Source: Sergeia podlipaevii
Taxonomy: Eukaryota > Euglenozoa > Kinetoplastea > Trypanosomatida > Trypanosomatidae
Direction of reading: 5' to 3'
DNA: 64,000 bases
Assembly (NCBI GenBank): GCA_030849805.1
Contig: JASANZ010002221.1
Span: forward strand, 1 to 64,000
Below the pieces are notes generated by a model. That model was not told the origin of the DNA and ran no database searches. It saw nothing but the letters and a program-made list of their open reading frames with translations. Positions within the stretch are counted from its first letter, which is position 1, and each line of letters begins with the position of its first letter. A program made the position numbers and the translations under genes. Shown piece by piece: positions 1-7,693 of this stretch.

Positions 1-566
1 TGTCGAGAGTGGCAATTGCTTTCCGCTGAAACTACAAACGGTGCCGACTTGCGTCCCTCGCGCACAGCGCGTGGATCCACTTCACGCGGACTGGCAGCCG
101 ACTCGGCGATGAAGCGATCAATATACGGGAGCGGGTCCATCCCAGTGAAGAAGGGGTCAGAGTCAGAGAAGATCAGCACATCCTCGTCAGACAGACCCGA
201 CTCAACAAGAGTATTAAGCACAATATCAATTTTACTTAAAAGCCGAAAGTCTTGATAATCATACCCAATGACAACTGTCGGCAGCCCACTCATATACGCT
301 GAGGCAACGTTGACGCACAGCTCATCGGTGATGTGTGTGCTGAGAACAACAACCATCACACGCACCTCGCCACCCTTGCCATCCGGGCGGCGCAGGTATA
401 CCTCCTCTTCATTGATTGGTGAGGGTTCTAGGGATTGGGGTTCGCTGGAAGAAAAAAGCCACCATAAAAGCATGACCTGAAGTACCGTGAACAAACACAC
501 ACCAGCGCATAATGCCCTCTTCACGTATTTGGGCAACCTGAGCTTAACGTGCCATTTACTGGTCAT
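1..566 (-). CDS. PLOD-like glycosyltransferase, type II membrane protein (partial, 3' end cut)
   Basis: The frame opens at an ATG at 566 and stays open for 188 codons to the window edge, so the C-terminal part is missing. After a basic N-terminus (about residues 1-17) there is one hydrophobic signal-anchor (about 19-38, rich in L, V, F and W) and no cleavage-like site, as in a type II Golgi or ER protein. A globular domain then begins with a strand of V and L residues. It contains FSDSDPFFTGMDP, a DxD-type metal and nucleotide-sugar motif, followed by PFVVSAESNC. In the glycosyltransferase domain of lysyl hydroxylases (PLOD/GT25-like), a DxD-type motif is likewise followed by a VFSAE-C segment. 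This suggests transfer of a sugar in the secretory pathway; donor and acceptor cannot be told. Family call from motifs only. Confidence 0.6.
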   Translation of the reverse strand, partial: MTSKWHVKLRLPKYVKRALCAGVCLFTVLQVMLLWWLFSSSEPQSLEPSPINEEEVYLRRPDGKGGEVRVMVVVLSTHITDELCVNVASAYMSGLPTVVIGYDYQDFRLLSKIDIVLNTLVESGLSDEDVLIFSDSDPFFTGMDPLPYIDRFIAESAASPREVDPRAVREGRKSAPFVVSAESNCHSR

Positions 567-1629
567 GAGTGCCGTTGCAGGTCAAAAGGTTCTGATGTGA
601 CAGAGAATTGACACTGAAAGACGCCACGCTGTGCACAGATGAAAGTCCGCTGTATAGACGCTGACAAAAGGTATTTAACTATCAAAAAAAAAGTTAGCAA
701 GAGAGATATAGGAGGTATAGCATTGCCACGTAGTACAAGTAAGAAAAAAGATATGACAAAAGTAGAGTGGTATACAAGTTTAACAGACAGCTAGTGTCTG
801 AAGTCACCTTGAATGGTGGTCAGTTCGATAGTATGTTGCCATCACCACCGAGTAGAAGGACTAGAACAACCTATTTATTCTTACGGCATGGGAAGTTCCG
901 TACCACACTTCCAACATCCACAGTTGTAATGAGTCTCAGTAAGAAGCTTGACATTAGCATTTGCTATGGGATCACAGTGTATTTATACTTGATACAATGA
1001 AAAAAAAAAAAAGAACAAAGAAGAAAGCTGCAAAGTAGTGAAATCCACAACGCAACGTCGAATAACATACGTAGCAGCTCACTACAGCTAGCTAGTACGT
1101 GCCAACTATGAATGAAGCAAGAAAACTGTCACAATATATCTGTGCTCAAAATGGAAAAGGGAAAGCCACCAAGCAACATAAGAAAACCTCCTCATCTTTA
1201 CAGCAAAAGCAATACTACTGTCACAAAAATAACAAAATCCCATAACACAACTGCAGTTCAAAAAAAAAAAAATGGGAGCAGAAAAGATTACTAAATACTT
1301 ATCTACCTCTGGAGCATTTTACAAAAAAAGAAAAAAACGGGTACACTCAACAATAGCAAATACATCTGTAGATAGGCGGGTTAATACAAACAAGTGACTG
1401 TCGGCATAGCTGGTAACTCTTTGGAATTAGAATTGAGAAAGAGTTCCAAAGAATAAGAAATAAAGATTGTATATTTTTTAAAAAAAATGTTCCCTACTTT
1501 AAAAAAACGCAGCGAGATAACGTGAACACCATAGATGTTGCATTGTCGCCGCAACAGCACAACCGACTCTCTTTACCATAATGGCGCACCATAAACGCAG
1601 CTCCATCACGCACTTCCCAGCAAGTGATC
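567..1629. other. AT-rich intergenic region without a gene
   Basis: About 1 kb of low-complexity A-rich DNA on the plus strand (pyrimidine-rich on the transcribed minus strand). Open frames are short and of AT-rich composition. The part next to position 566 would be the 5' leader and splice region of the glycosyltransferase gene. I see no RNA gene. Confidence 0.5.
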
Positions 1630-1786
1630 TTCATTTTTATTTTTCTTCGTAAACACCTATTTTCAGGGCTGCTCTGGCGCGCCAGCCATCATTCCAAATA
1701 CCTCCTTACTAACAATTGCCTAGAACTCCAACTGCGCGAAGACGTGGAGACCGGTCCCTCAGTCGGAGGGCGGCGCGGGACTCAGG

Positions 1787-2608
1787 CTAGATCGGATACC
1801 GCTTTCTGGGCTTCACCTCACCCTTTTCATCCATCCTTGTGTGCAAAGCCGAAGCGGGGAGGGAGGGGATACGATCTGCTCGGGAGCGAAGACAACCAAG
1901 TACGTTGCTGTTGAAGAGTTTGTTTCGCTTTCTGTCCTGTAGGTTGTATTTAGCTCGGATGGTTGCTAGAGCTGGGCAGATGAGAAAGTGGCTCAAAGCT
2001 TCCACACACCTCGTGTGTCGGAAACACGGGTCTCTCTTTACCCTGTACTGAGCATCGTTGTAGTACTTATCCAAGTGTGTTGCGAGGGTGGTGTCATTGG
2101 CAAATGTCTTGCTGCATTTAGGGCAGAGAAGTCTAGTGGAGGGGTTCTGAACAGTAACACGCACGTCCTTCTTCGCAGCAACCGTATGCTGTCGCACCTC
2201 GGGAGGCTTTGTGCGCATGTGGAAGGCAAGGCCAGCCGTGGAGCTGCAGAGTCGCTTGCAGAAACTGCACGGGTGAGGCACGGGGTCTTTCACGTTGGCG
2301 TCTGGTGGGCTAGAGTCTCCGACCTTATGCATCTGGTACACGTGCACGTGCATATTGCCCCTGTACGAGTACTCGTGCGGGCAGTACTGACACTTGAAGC
2401 TCTATATCGTAACGGTCTTCGTCCACAGTATGCGGTCATTGTGCAAGTGACGGCGCTGCCAGCCAGCGCGGGCAGCTGTGGGGCGTTGTAAGCGTACTGT
2501 GTGTCCCAGGTCTCTCAGACAAGGATCTACCCAAAGCCTGTATGCCGAAGTCACGACCCCGCAAACGTGCGTGAAGTACATTTGGAGGCTCCTGGCTTCC
2601 CACAGCAT
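1787..2608 (-). pseudogene. C-terminal remnant of a non-LTR retrotransposon polyprotein (zinc-finger region)
   Basis: One minus-strand frame runs from about 2608 to 1787 and is broken by a TAG at 2402-2404. Reading past it, the frame shows three C2H2-type fingers: CQYCP followed by HVHVYQMH (about 2315-2390), CSFCKRLCSSTAGLAFH (about 2220-2270) and CPKCSKTFANDTTLATH (about 2070-2120). Then comes CFRHTRCVEALSHFLICP, a C-x-H-x-L-x-CP motif. This order is typical of the region after the reverse transcriptase and RNase H in ingi/L1Tc-clade trypanosomatid retroelements; no such enzyme domain remains here. A short A-rich stretch on the minus strand at 1631-1650 could be the decayed tail. The segment is clearly more GC-rich than the DNA around it. 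Reading it as a separate zinc-finger gene is less likely because of the stop. Confidence 0.6.
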
Positions 2609-2665
2609 CGGGTACCCGACGCTTCACGTACTAGCCTGACAACTGTCAGGCAGTTGGCAGAATGC

Positions 2666-2762
2666 TTTTTTTTTTTGCTAGCACCGTCCTTGCTAGGGAT
2701 CGAAACTGGGCCGCCGGGGTAAGCTAGAAAGGGAGGAAAGGCATTTGCGCCTACCACTACCA
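2666..2762 (-). mobile_element. tRNA-derived SINE-like element with poly(A) tail (candidate)
   Basis: Read on the minus strand, TGGTAGTGGTAGGCGC (2762-2747) resembles a tRNA D-arm/A box, GTTTCGATCCC (2706-2696) resembles a T-loop B box, and a run of 11 A (2676-2666) follows. The A-to-B spacing, about 56 bases between starts, is longer than in most tRNAs. I could not fold a full cloverleaf, so a functional tRNA is unlikely. An internal Pol III promoter followed by poly(A) is the pattern of a tRNA-derived short retroposon. It lies immediately upstream of the retrotransposon remnant. Confidence 0.3.
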
Positions 2763-3024
2763 TCGCTGGTTATGTGGGACTCAGCCATTGGAGAGACACC
2801 GAAGCTCATACCCACTAAAACCCCCCGGGGTGGAGAATTAAGTTCGCTACACCGCCATTTCTAGCATGCGTGGCGACCAGGCCGGCGCTGGATCTCCTGT
2901 GGCCGCTCTCCAGTCATGGGTGTGAAGACATGGCAAAGTCTTGACGATCAACAGGAATGATCTTGACTTGCATTAGCGTAGCTCAGTGAATTAAAGAAAA
3001 GAGAGTTACCTCATAGTGCTTCCC

Positions 3025-3590
3025 TCATCGCGAGGTGCTGGACGCTAACTCCTCTAAGATCATGCAACCCCAGAGACTCAATTGTTGAAACGTTGTGCAC
3101 CCTTGTAGAGGAGTATGAGTTGACAACCCAGTCAAGTATGAAAGAGACTCACCCTCACTAACATCTAATATGAGATGACCAATCTTTTCAACGGAAGGGC
3201 GTTTGCTTATCCTTTCAAATGTTCTTTTAAAACTGTTGGAACTTTCACGTATATCAGTTCTTGGGTCTTTCCAAACCACCACATCATGACCGTCATGGAG
3301 GCTTCAATAGCATTCACATGTCGGGTAAACTATATAGCTACGCACCGAAACTCCTGATTGCACAGCGCCGGAGATACAGGTATTCACATTCACTTTGCTC
3401 TGTGGCTAGCTACACGAATAGATGAGACGCAGAAAAGGTCAAATGGATATTTCTCCACATAGAGCGATGCGTGTGAGAGCAGGTGCCAATGCACACCAAT
3501 TATTTTTAAATGGGGTAACCACTGGTACAGACAATTTTTGCTACCCTCATCGGCTGCGCACCGGCTAACTCTGCTGCTATTGTCCTACAC
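3025..3590 (-). pseudogene. possible decayed coding sequence, unidentified
   Basis: Two minus-strand stretches read like protein in shifted frames. About 3589-3400 is open and includes LYVEKYPFDLFCVSS; 3346-3025 includes HDVVVWKDPRTDI and EKIGHLILDVSEG and is interrupted by a TGA near 3304. Frame changes and stops rule out an intact gene. Retrotransposon hot spot (RHS) genes of trypanosomes are common sites of retroelement insertion and would fit the position, but I do not recognise a diagnostic RHS motif. Chance open reading is possible. Confidence 0.2.
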
Positions 3591-3599
3591 TCTCAATTA

Positions 3600-4152
3600 T
3601 CTTTTTTTAAAAAAAAGAAAATAGACGCCACACCGCATTTTGAAGAGCGCTATAAGAAATAGTTCGTTGTGGTACGTAGCGGCTATAATAACGTTAAGCA
3701 AAAGAAAAGGAGATCAAAGAAGCAGTTAAATACACGTCAGTCTATGGTCGCTAGGGCCCCAAGAGCCAGTTAACAAACTATTCTTTTGGTCCCAATCAGT
3801 TTCTCAGATATTAGTCAGTAGTGTAACCGTATAGACAAAAAAAAAAGGAGACTGCTGACAAAAACCATCAACGCCCTGTGTGAAGGCAACGGTGAGTGCT
3901 AAGAAGCAAGTTTTTGAGAAAAATATCTTTCTTTCTATTGCTGAAGGGAAACATAAAAATAACAAAAGCTCATTGGATCCAAAAGAGGGAGGGGAATCTA
4001 ATTCTATTTGCCCTTCTACAAAAAAAGTAGGCCAGCTGTGTGGCAGGGACGGCAGTAAACATACTATTCCGCCACCAAGGGAACTATATATATGTGTATT
4101 TCCTCTTCTTCACTATCAACACCATTACAGCTACGTCCTTTGCTTTCACTGA
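3600..4152. other. intergenic region, nothing recognised
   Basis: AT-rich DNA between the decayed region and the stop codon of the basic mitochondrial protein gene at 4153. It probably holds that gene's 3' UTR. No RNA gene or convincing open frame was seen. Confidence 0.4.
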
Positions 4153-5655
4153 TTACAATCTAAATAATCCAGCTGTTGCTTGCACAGGGACTACGGATGT
4201 GTAGTCGCGTTGTATCGGCAGTGCCGGCCATGACACAGGCTGAGGAACAGAAACTGTATTGATAGCAGACAGCTTTCGCGCTCTCTCTTGCTCTAATAGT
4301 TCAAAGTACTGCTGGCGTGCGTCACTGGCAGAACGCTGTGCAGCAACTAGAGCCGCAGCAGAAACAATGCGTTTCGCCTGCTTCTTCGGACGACTTTTAT
4401 GAGCCGGGGCAACCTGTGGCTCCAACGCCACTTCCTCCGCAATTGCCACATGCGCAGGCTCTTCTTCGACCTCAGGTAGTGGGGGGGATGGCATCTTTGC
4501 GGCAGGCTTACGATGCTTCTGCTTGTCACGTCGACTCTGCGGCTTCGTTGAACTACCGTCCGTAATAATGGGGAGGGTTGCATCAGCAGTGAGTTCTTCA
4601 ATGTCATGGGTCAACTTTGACTTTTTGGCTTGCTTCACTTTTACTGGTCTCTTTGATTCCCCGTCATCAAGTGCAATTTCTTCGTTTGCAGAGTCCAGTT
4701 GTGTAGCCATTTCTGCCACGACTTCCTCCTCCTCTGCTTCTCTGTATATGCTAGTCGGCAAGGTAGCAGCTACATCATCAAGGTCAACCGGAGCCGCGTC
4801 AACCTCCTCAGCGTCATCACTGGCGCTAGCTTCATCGGTGAGGAAAATGTCCTTTTGTATGGCTTTCGTTTTCTCAAGCTTCTTGATTTTGTCTATGCGT
4901 GCGGCCTCGAGCAATTCTGCAAAGCGTCGCTCCGCCTGATCTTCGGCCAGTTTCATCTCTACTTCAGTATGGATGGGATCAGGAGTCCGTTCTTCAACAA
5001 ATTCACCTGAAAGAGTACCATTCTTACCACGTTCCATTGTCTTTTCTATGACTTTACGCGATGCGTCGGGGGCCCTACGCTTCTTCATCGGAGAAACCTT
5101 CTCAACCTTTACGGACATCTGCTTTGGTGTTGCTTTCTTCACGGCAAGTTGTTGTTGCAACTTTCCGATACGTTCTTGGCGAGTGGCTTCAAAAAGTTGA
5201 AGAAAACGTTCGTCCGGGGACATGGAAAATGGTTTCTTAGCCGGGGCCTTTACTTGCTTGTCGTCGCGAGACGTAATCTTGAGTTCTGGAATAGACACAA
5301 CCAAGGGAATAGACTTGCTTGCTCGTAACTCTTTTTCAATACGCTTCAGCTCTTGTTCTGCCTTGCGTTTGTTGCGTGCGTACATGTCAAGCAGCGCAGC
5401 GTCTTGATTCGTTCCACGGTATGTAAGGCGGGTGTTTAAAGCATCGCGGATTGCCACCTTAATACGCTTTTCCTTCTCCAACTTTGCCTTATTTAGCAAT
5501 GCGCGAAACCGCACTTCGCCCTCAGCCTCTTTTTGGCGCTTCAGGTCCCGAATAGCAGCCTTAACTTTCTGAGGCACCACAACGTTTTTAGAAGCAGCCT
5601 TCGCGGGGCTAGCACGACGCAGGTTCGCACCAAGAAATAACACGGTGTGGAGCAT
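4153..5655 (-). CDS. Lys/Glu-rich, probably mitochondrial protein with four copies of a short helical motif
   Basis: 500 residues, not recognised as a named protein. The first 25 residues (MLHTVLFLGANLRRAS and following) lack acidic residues and have arginines spaced among hydrophobic residues, like a mitochondrial presequence. The rest is highly charged and rich in K, E and A. A motif of the form RFxxLLExxRxxKIxKL occurs about four times: near residues 48-69 (divergent), 148-171, 242-264 and 448-468, separated by 80 to 200 residues of disordered acidic and basic sequence. The neighbour at 6094 is also a presequence-bearing basic protein, so a role at the kinetoplast (DNA packaging or attachment) is a reasonable inference but not shown. 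The start is supported by a pyrimidine tract and AG acceptor 22 bases upstream. Confidence 0.75.
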   Translation of the reverse strand: MLHTVLFLGANLRRASPAKAASKNVVVPQKVKAAIRDLKRQKEAEGEVRFRALLNKAKLEKEKRIKVAIRDALNTRLTYRGTNQDAALLDMYARNKRKAEQELKRIEKELRASKSIPLVVSIPELKITSRDDKQVKAPAKKPFSMSPDERFLQLFEATRQERIGKLQQQLAVKKATPKQMSVKVEKVSPMKKRRAPDASRKVIEKTMERGKNGTLSGEFVEERTPDPIHTEVEMKLAEDQAERRFAELLEAARIDKIKKLEKTKAIQKDIFLTDEASASDDAEEVDAAPVDLDDVAATLPTSIYREAEEEEVVAEMATQLDSANEEIALDDGESKRPVKVKQAKKSKLTHDIEELTADATLPIITDGSSTKPQSRRDKQKHRKPAAKMPSPPLPEVEEEPAHVAIAEEVALEPQVAPAHKSRPKKQAKRIVSAAALVAAQRSASDARQQYFELLEQERARKLSAINTVSVPQPVSWPALPIQRDYTSVVPVQATAGLFRL

Positions 5656-5676
5656 GCTTTTCCCTTCTAAGCTACA

Positions 5677-5710
5677 CTGATAAAAAAGAAAAATAAAGAA
5701 AAAAAAATTC
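5677..5710 (-). promoter_or_regulatory. probable spliced-leader acceptor for the gene at 4153-5655
   Basis: On the minus strand a pyrimidine tract of about 30 bases (T-rich with interspersed C, 5710-5682) is followed by the first AG at 5678-5677, leaving a 5' leader of about 22 bases before the ATG at 5655. This is the usual arrangement of a trypanosomatid trans-splice site. Confidence 0.5.
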
Positions 5711-6093
5711 TATGCAAAAAGGTGCTAAAATCCGCCGCCGCTGTCAAAGGTATCACCCCGCGGTATCTACGATGGAACAAAGGTACACTCCATAAACCGG
5801 AATAATAATAAAAAAGGATAAAATTTTAAAAAGTGTACATGTAAATCAGGAAAAAAAATGTAGTAACACATAAAGGAATCAATTTAAATAGAAGACAGTT
5901 TTGTGTCGTCCATGTATGTAACATGCAATGTTGCATTCAGATTGTTATTTTGCTTTTCTTTTCCGTGTATATATATCGTCGGATTCTCTCTTCAAACGTT
6001 TCTTACAGTTACTATATAGTTGCTGGGTACAAGAGCATACAGGTGTTTTGTGATTGTAATCTATGAGGAAAATTTTATACTGTCAAAGAGGCA
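5711..6093. other. AT-rich intergenic region
   Basis: Low-complexity A/T sequence between two mitochondrial-type genes. It should contain the 3' UTR of the gene at 6094-6543. No further feature seen. Confidence 0.4.
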
Positions 6094-6543
6094 CTACGCC
6101 CCTTTCTTGCGTTTGGTGGTAGGCTTTGCTTTCCCGGTAGATACCCTTTTGGTCTTTTCTGCTTCAACTTTGGAAGTCTTGGCCTGCTTTGTTTGCTTGG
6201 CTACCGCATGAATCTTCCCACGCGCACTATTCCCCTTGCTCGTAGACTTCATTTTCTTCATCGAATGTTTCTGCGGCGCACCATTGTTTGGAGAAGAAGC
6301 CTTCTTGATTTCTTTCGACTTAGACTGATGAACGAGCTTCGTCAGTTTGAAACCAGGTATCGGGGGGATGATCACGCTCTCCGCCACAATAGGCGCGTCC
6401 ATTGGTGTGCCTGACGCAGTATCTGAAAAAGAAGTGACGCCGTCGTGCGCCTTGTCTCTAGTGGCAGCAACACGCGCAACTCCGCGTGAAGCGCGACGCC
6501 TAGTGGCGCTGCCGCCTAAAACCCAAAGTGACCTCGATAACAT
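6094..6543 (-). CDS. small basic mitochondrial protein, KAP/histone H1-like candidate
   Basis: 149 residues. The N-terminus, MLSRSLWVLGG followed by RRRASRG, looks like a mitochondrial presequence. After a short middle part with a proline-containing hydrophobic segment (IIPPIPGF, about 58-65), the C-terminal half (about 70-149) is almost entirely K, S, T, A, G and R, like a histone H1 tail. Kinetoplast-associated proteins (KAPs) of Crithidia and Trypanosoma are small lysine-rich proteins with a cleavable presequence that condense kDNA. Size and layout fit that class; I cannot assign a KAP number. A lysine-rich nuclear protein is the alternative, but the arginine-containing N-terminus argues for the mitochondrion. 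Confidence 0.7.
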   Translation of the reverse strand: MLSRSLWVLGGSATRRRASRGVARVAATRDKAHDGVTSFSDTASGTPMDAPIVAESVIIPPIPGFKLTKLVHQSKSKEIKKASSPNNGAPQKHSMKKMKSTSKGNSARGKIHAVAKQTKQAKTSKVEAEKTKRVSTGKAKPTTKRKKGA

Positions 6544-7037
6544 GTAAAATCAAATGGGGAGCCAAATCGTGCAATCGCTGAGGGTAATTTGGATGAGGTT
6601 CAGCGCCGCAGATATATAGGGGAACCTGCTAACCTAGATTCTACAAATGCTTCCCGAAAAAGTGGGTATCCATATAGAAAAAAGAACAAATAATTAAAAT
6701 GCAGCAATCACACGCACAAATAGTGCTCAGACTTGAGAAGGAAACAATGTCAAAAGCTATAACACACAAGCAACTCAACGAATCTTGCCCAATGTAGCAG
6801 GTTGCACACCAAAAAAACAGAAAAAATAGCCGAAAGACAAATGCGAGTGTTATCCTCACTCTATATGCTTTTTTTTTTAAAGGATTGTATATAAAAAAGT
6901 TATCAAGTCATTCAAAATAAAGTGAAAGCACAGGTGATATTTAACAAGAAGGAAAAACTGGAGCAGCGAACTCAGTCACAGCAAAGAGTGTGAGCATACA
7001 GCAATACACAACCAGTCAGCACTCGAGGGAAGCTTCT
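6544..7037. other. AT-rich intergenic region
   Basis: Between the KAP-like gene and ribosomal protein eL42. A minus-strand open frame at 6641-6859 codes for an F/C-rich peptide typical of translated T-rich DNA, and I do not accept it. The segment should hold the 3' UTR of eL42. Confidence 0.4.
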
Positions 7038-7358
7038 TTACCAGGTGGGGTCCTTGTTGCCGGTCTTCTTCTTGTCATTCAGCTCAAAGTGCTTGGTGCG
7101 CTTGAGGACGGTCTGAATGATGGACTTGCAGCCAGAGCACTGGAGCTTGAGCACGATCTTCTTGGTGGTCTTCGCCTTCTTGTGGAAGATGGGCTTGGTC
7201 TGACCGCCATAACCAGACTGCTTGCGGTCGTAACGACGCTTACCGCGGGCATACAGGCGAGCCTTGCCAGCCTTGTACTGCACAACCTTGAAGCTCTTGT
7301 GCGTGTTGCACCGCTTGTCGGGGCAGTGCAGGGTCTTCTTCTTGGGGAAGTTCACCAT
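7038..7358 (-). CDS. RPL44: 60S ribosomal protein eL42 (L44/L36a)
   Basis: 106 residues, the normal length of eukaryotic eL42. The start [17 protein letters not shown] and the second pair C-SGC-K (about residues 74-80) give the four-cysteine zinc site of the family. The middle part [19 protein letters not shown] is the highly conserved signature around the proline that affects cycloheximide sensitivity in fungi; proline is present here. The protein sits near the E-site tRNA in the large subunit. Codon choice is strongly biased to G/C-ending codons (AAG, GTC, CTC), as expected for a highly expressed gene. Upstream is a clear trans-splice signal. Confidence 0.97.
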   Translation of the reverse strand: MVNFPKKKTLHCPDKRCNTHKSFKVVQYKAGKARLYARGKRRYDRKQSGYGGQTKPIFHKKAKTTKKIVLKLQCSGCKSIIQTVLKRTKHFELNDKKKTGNKDPTW

Positions 7359-7375
7359 TTTTTGCCTGTGCTATT

Positions 7376-7403
7376 CTAAATAATGGCAGTACAAAAAAAA
7401 AGA
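7376..7403 (-). promoter_or_regulatory. probable spliced-leader acceptor for eL42
   Basis: On the minus strand the tract CTCTTTTTTTTTGT (about 7403-7390) is followed by the first AG at 7377-7376, giving a leader of about 17 bases before the ATG at 7358. A second AG at 7372-7371 could also be used. Confidence 0.5.
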
Positions 7404-7693
7404 GTTAAAGGAGGGAAAGTAATAATAATAAGTAAATACATTTTTTCAGAAAGCACAATAAACAATTTATTGCGCGCTTCCTTGCAGAATAGTTGGTTCA
7501 CTGTAACGTATCCCTCTCCTTTTTCTTCCGCCCCGAGTAATACATATAGGCACCTGGTTTACGAGCAGAATAGATTATAGCGATAGCGAACCTAGCTTGT
7601 ACAAACAAACAAAAAGAGCAGCAAACATTACATATGTAATAAAACAGTGCTTTACAATCGCCAAACGTGTATAAGTATATATGATTTTGTTTT
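7404..7693. other. AT-rich intergenic region
   Basis: Short gap holding the 3' UTR of the PP2A-like gene. No gene or structured element recognised. Confidence 0.4.

Noticed and set aside
1988..2491. 167-codon plus-strand open frame
   Set aside because: Antisense to the retrotransposon remnant, whose minus-strand reading has clear zinc fingers.
2696..2762. functional tRNA gene
   Set aside because: A and B box-like sequences are present, but the stems do not form a full cloverleaf by eye and poly(A) follows.
2551..2763. 70-codon minus-strand frame
   Set aside because: It runs through the poly(A) stretch (coding KKKK) and the tRNA-like element; chance frame.
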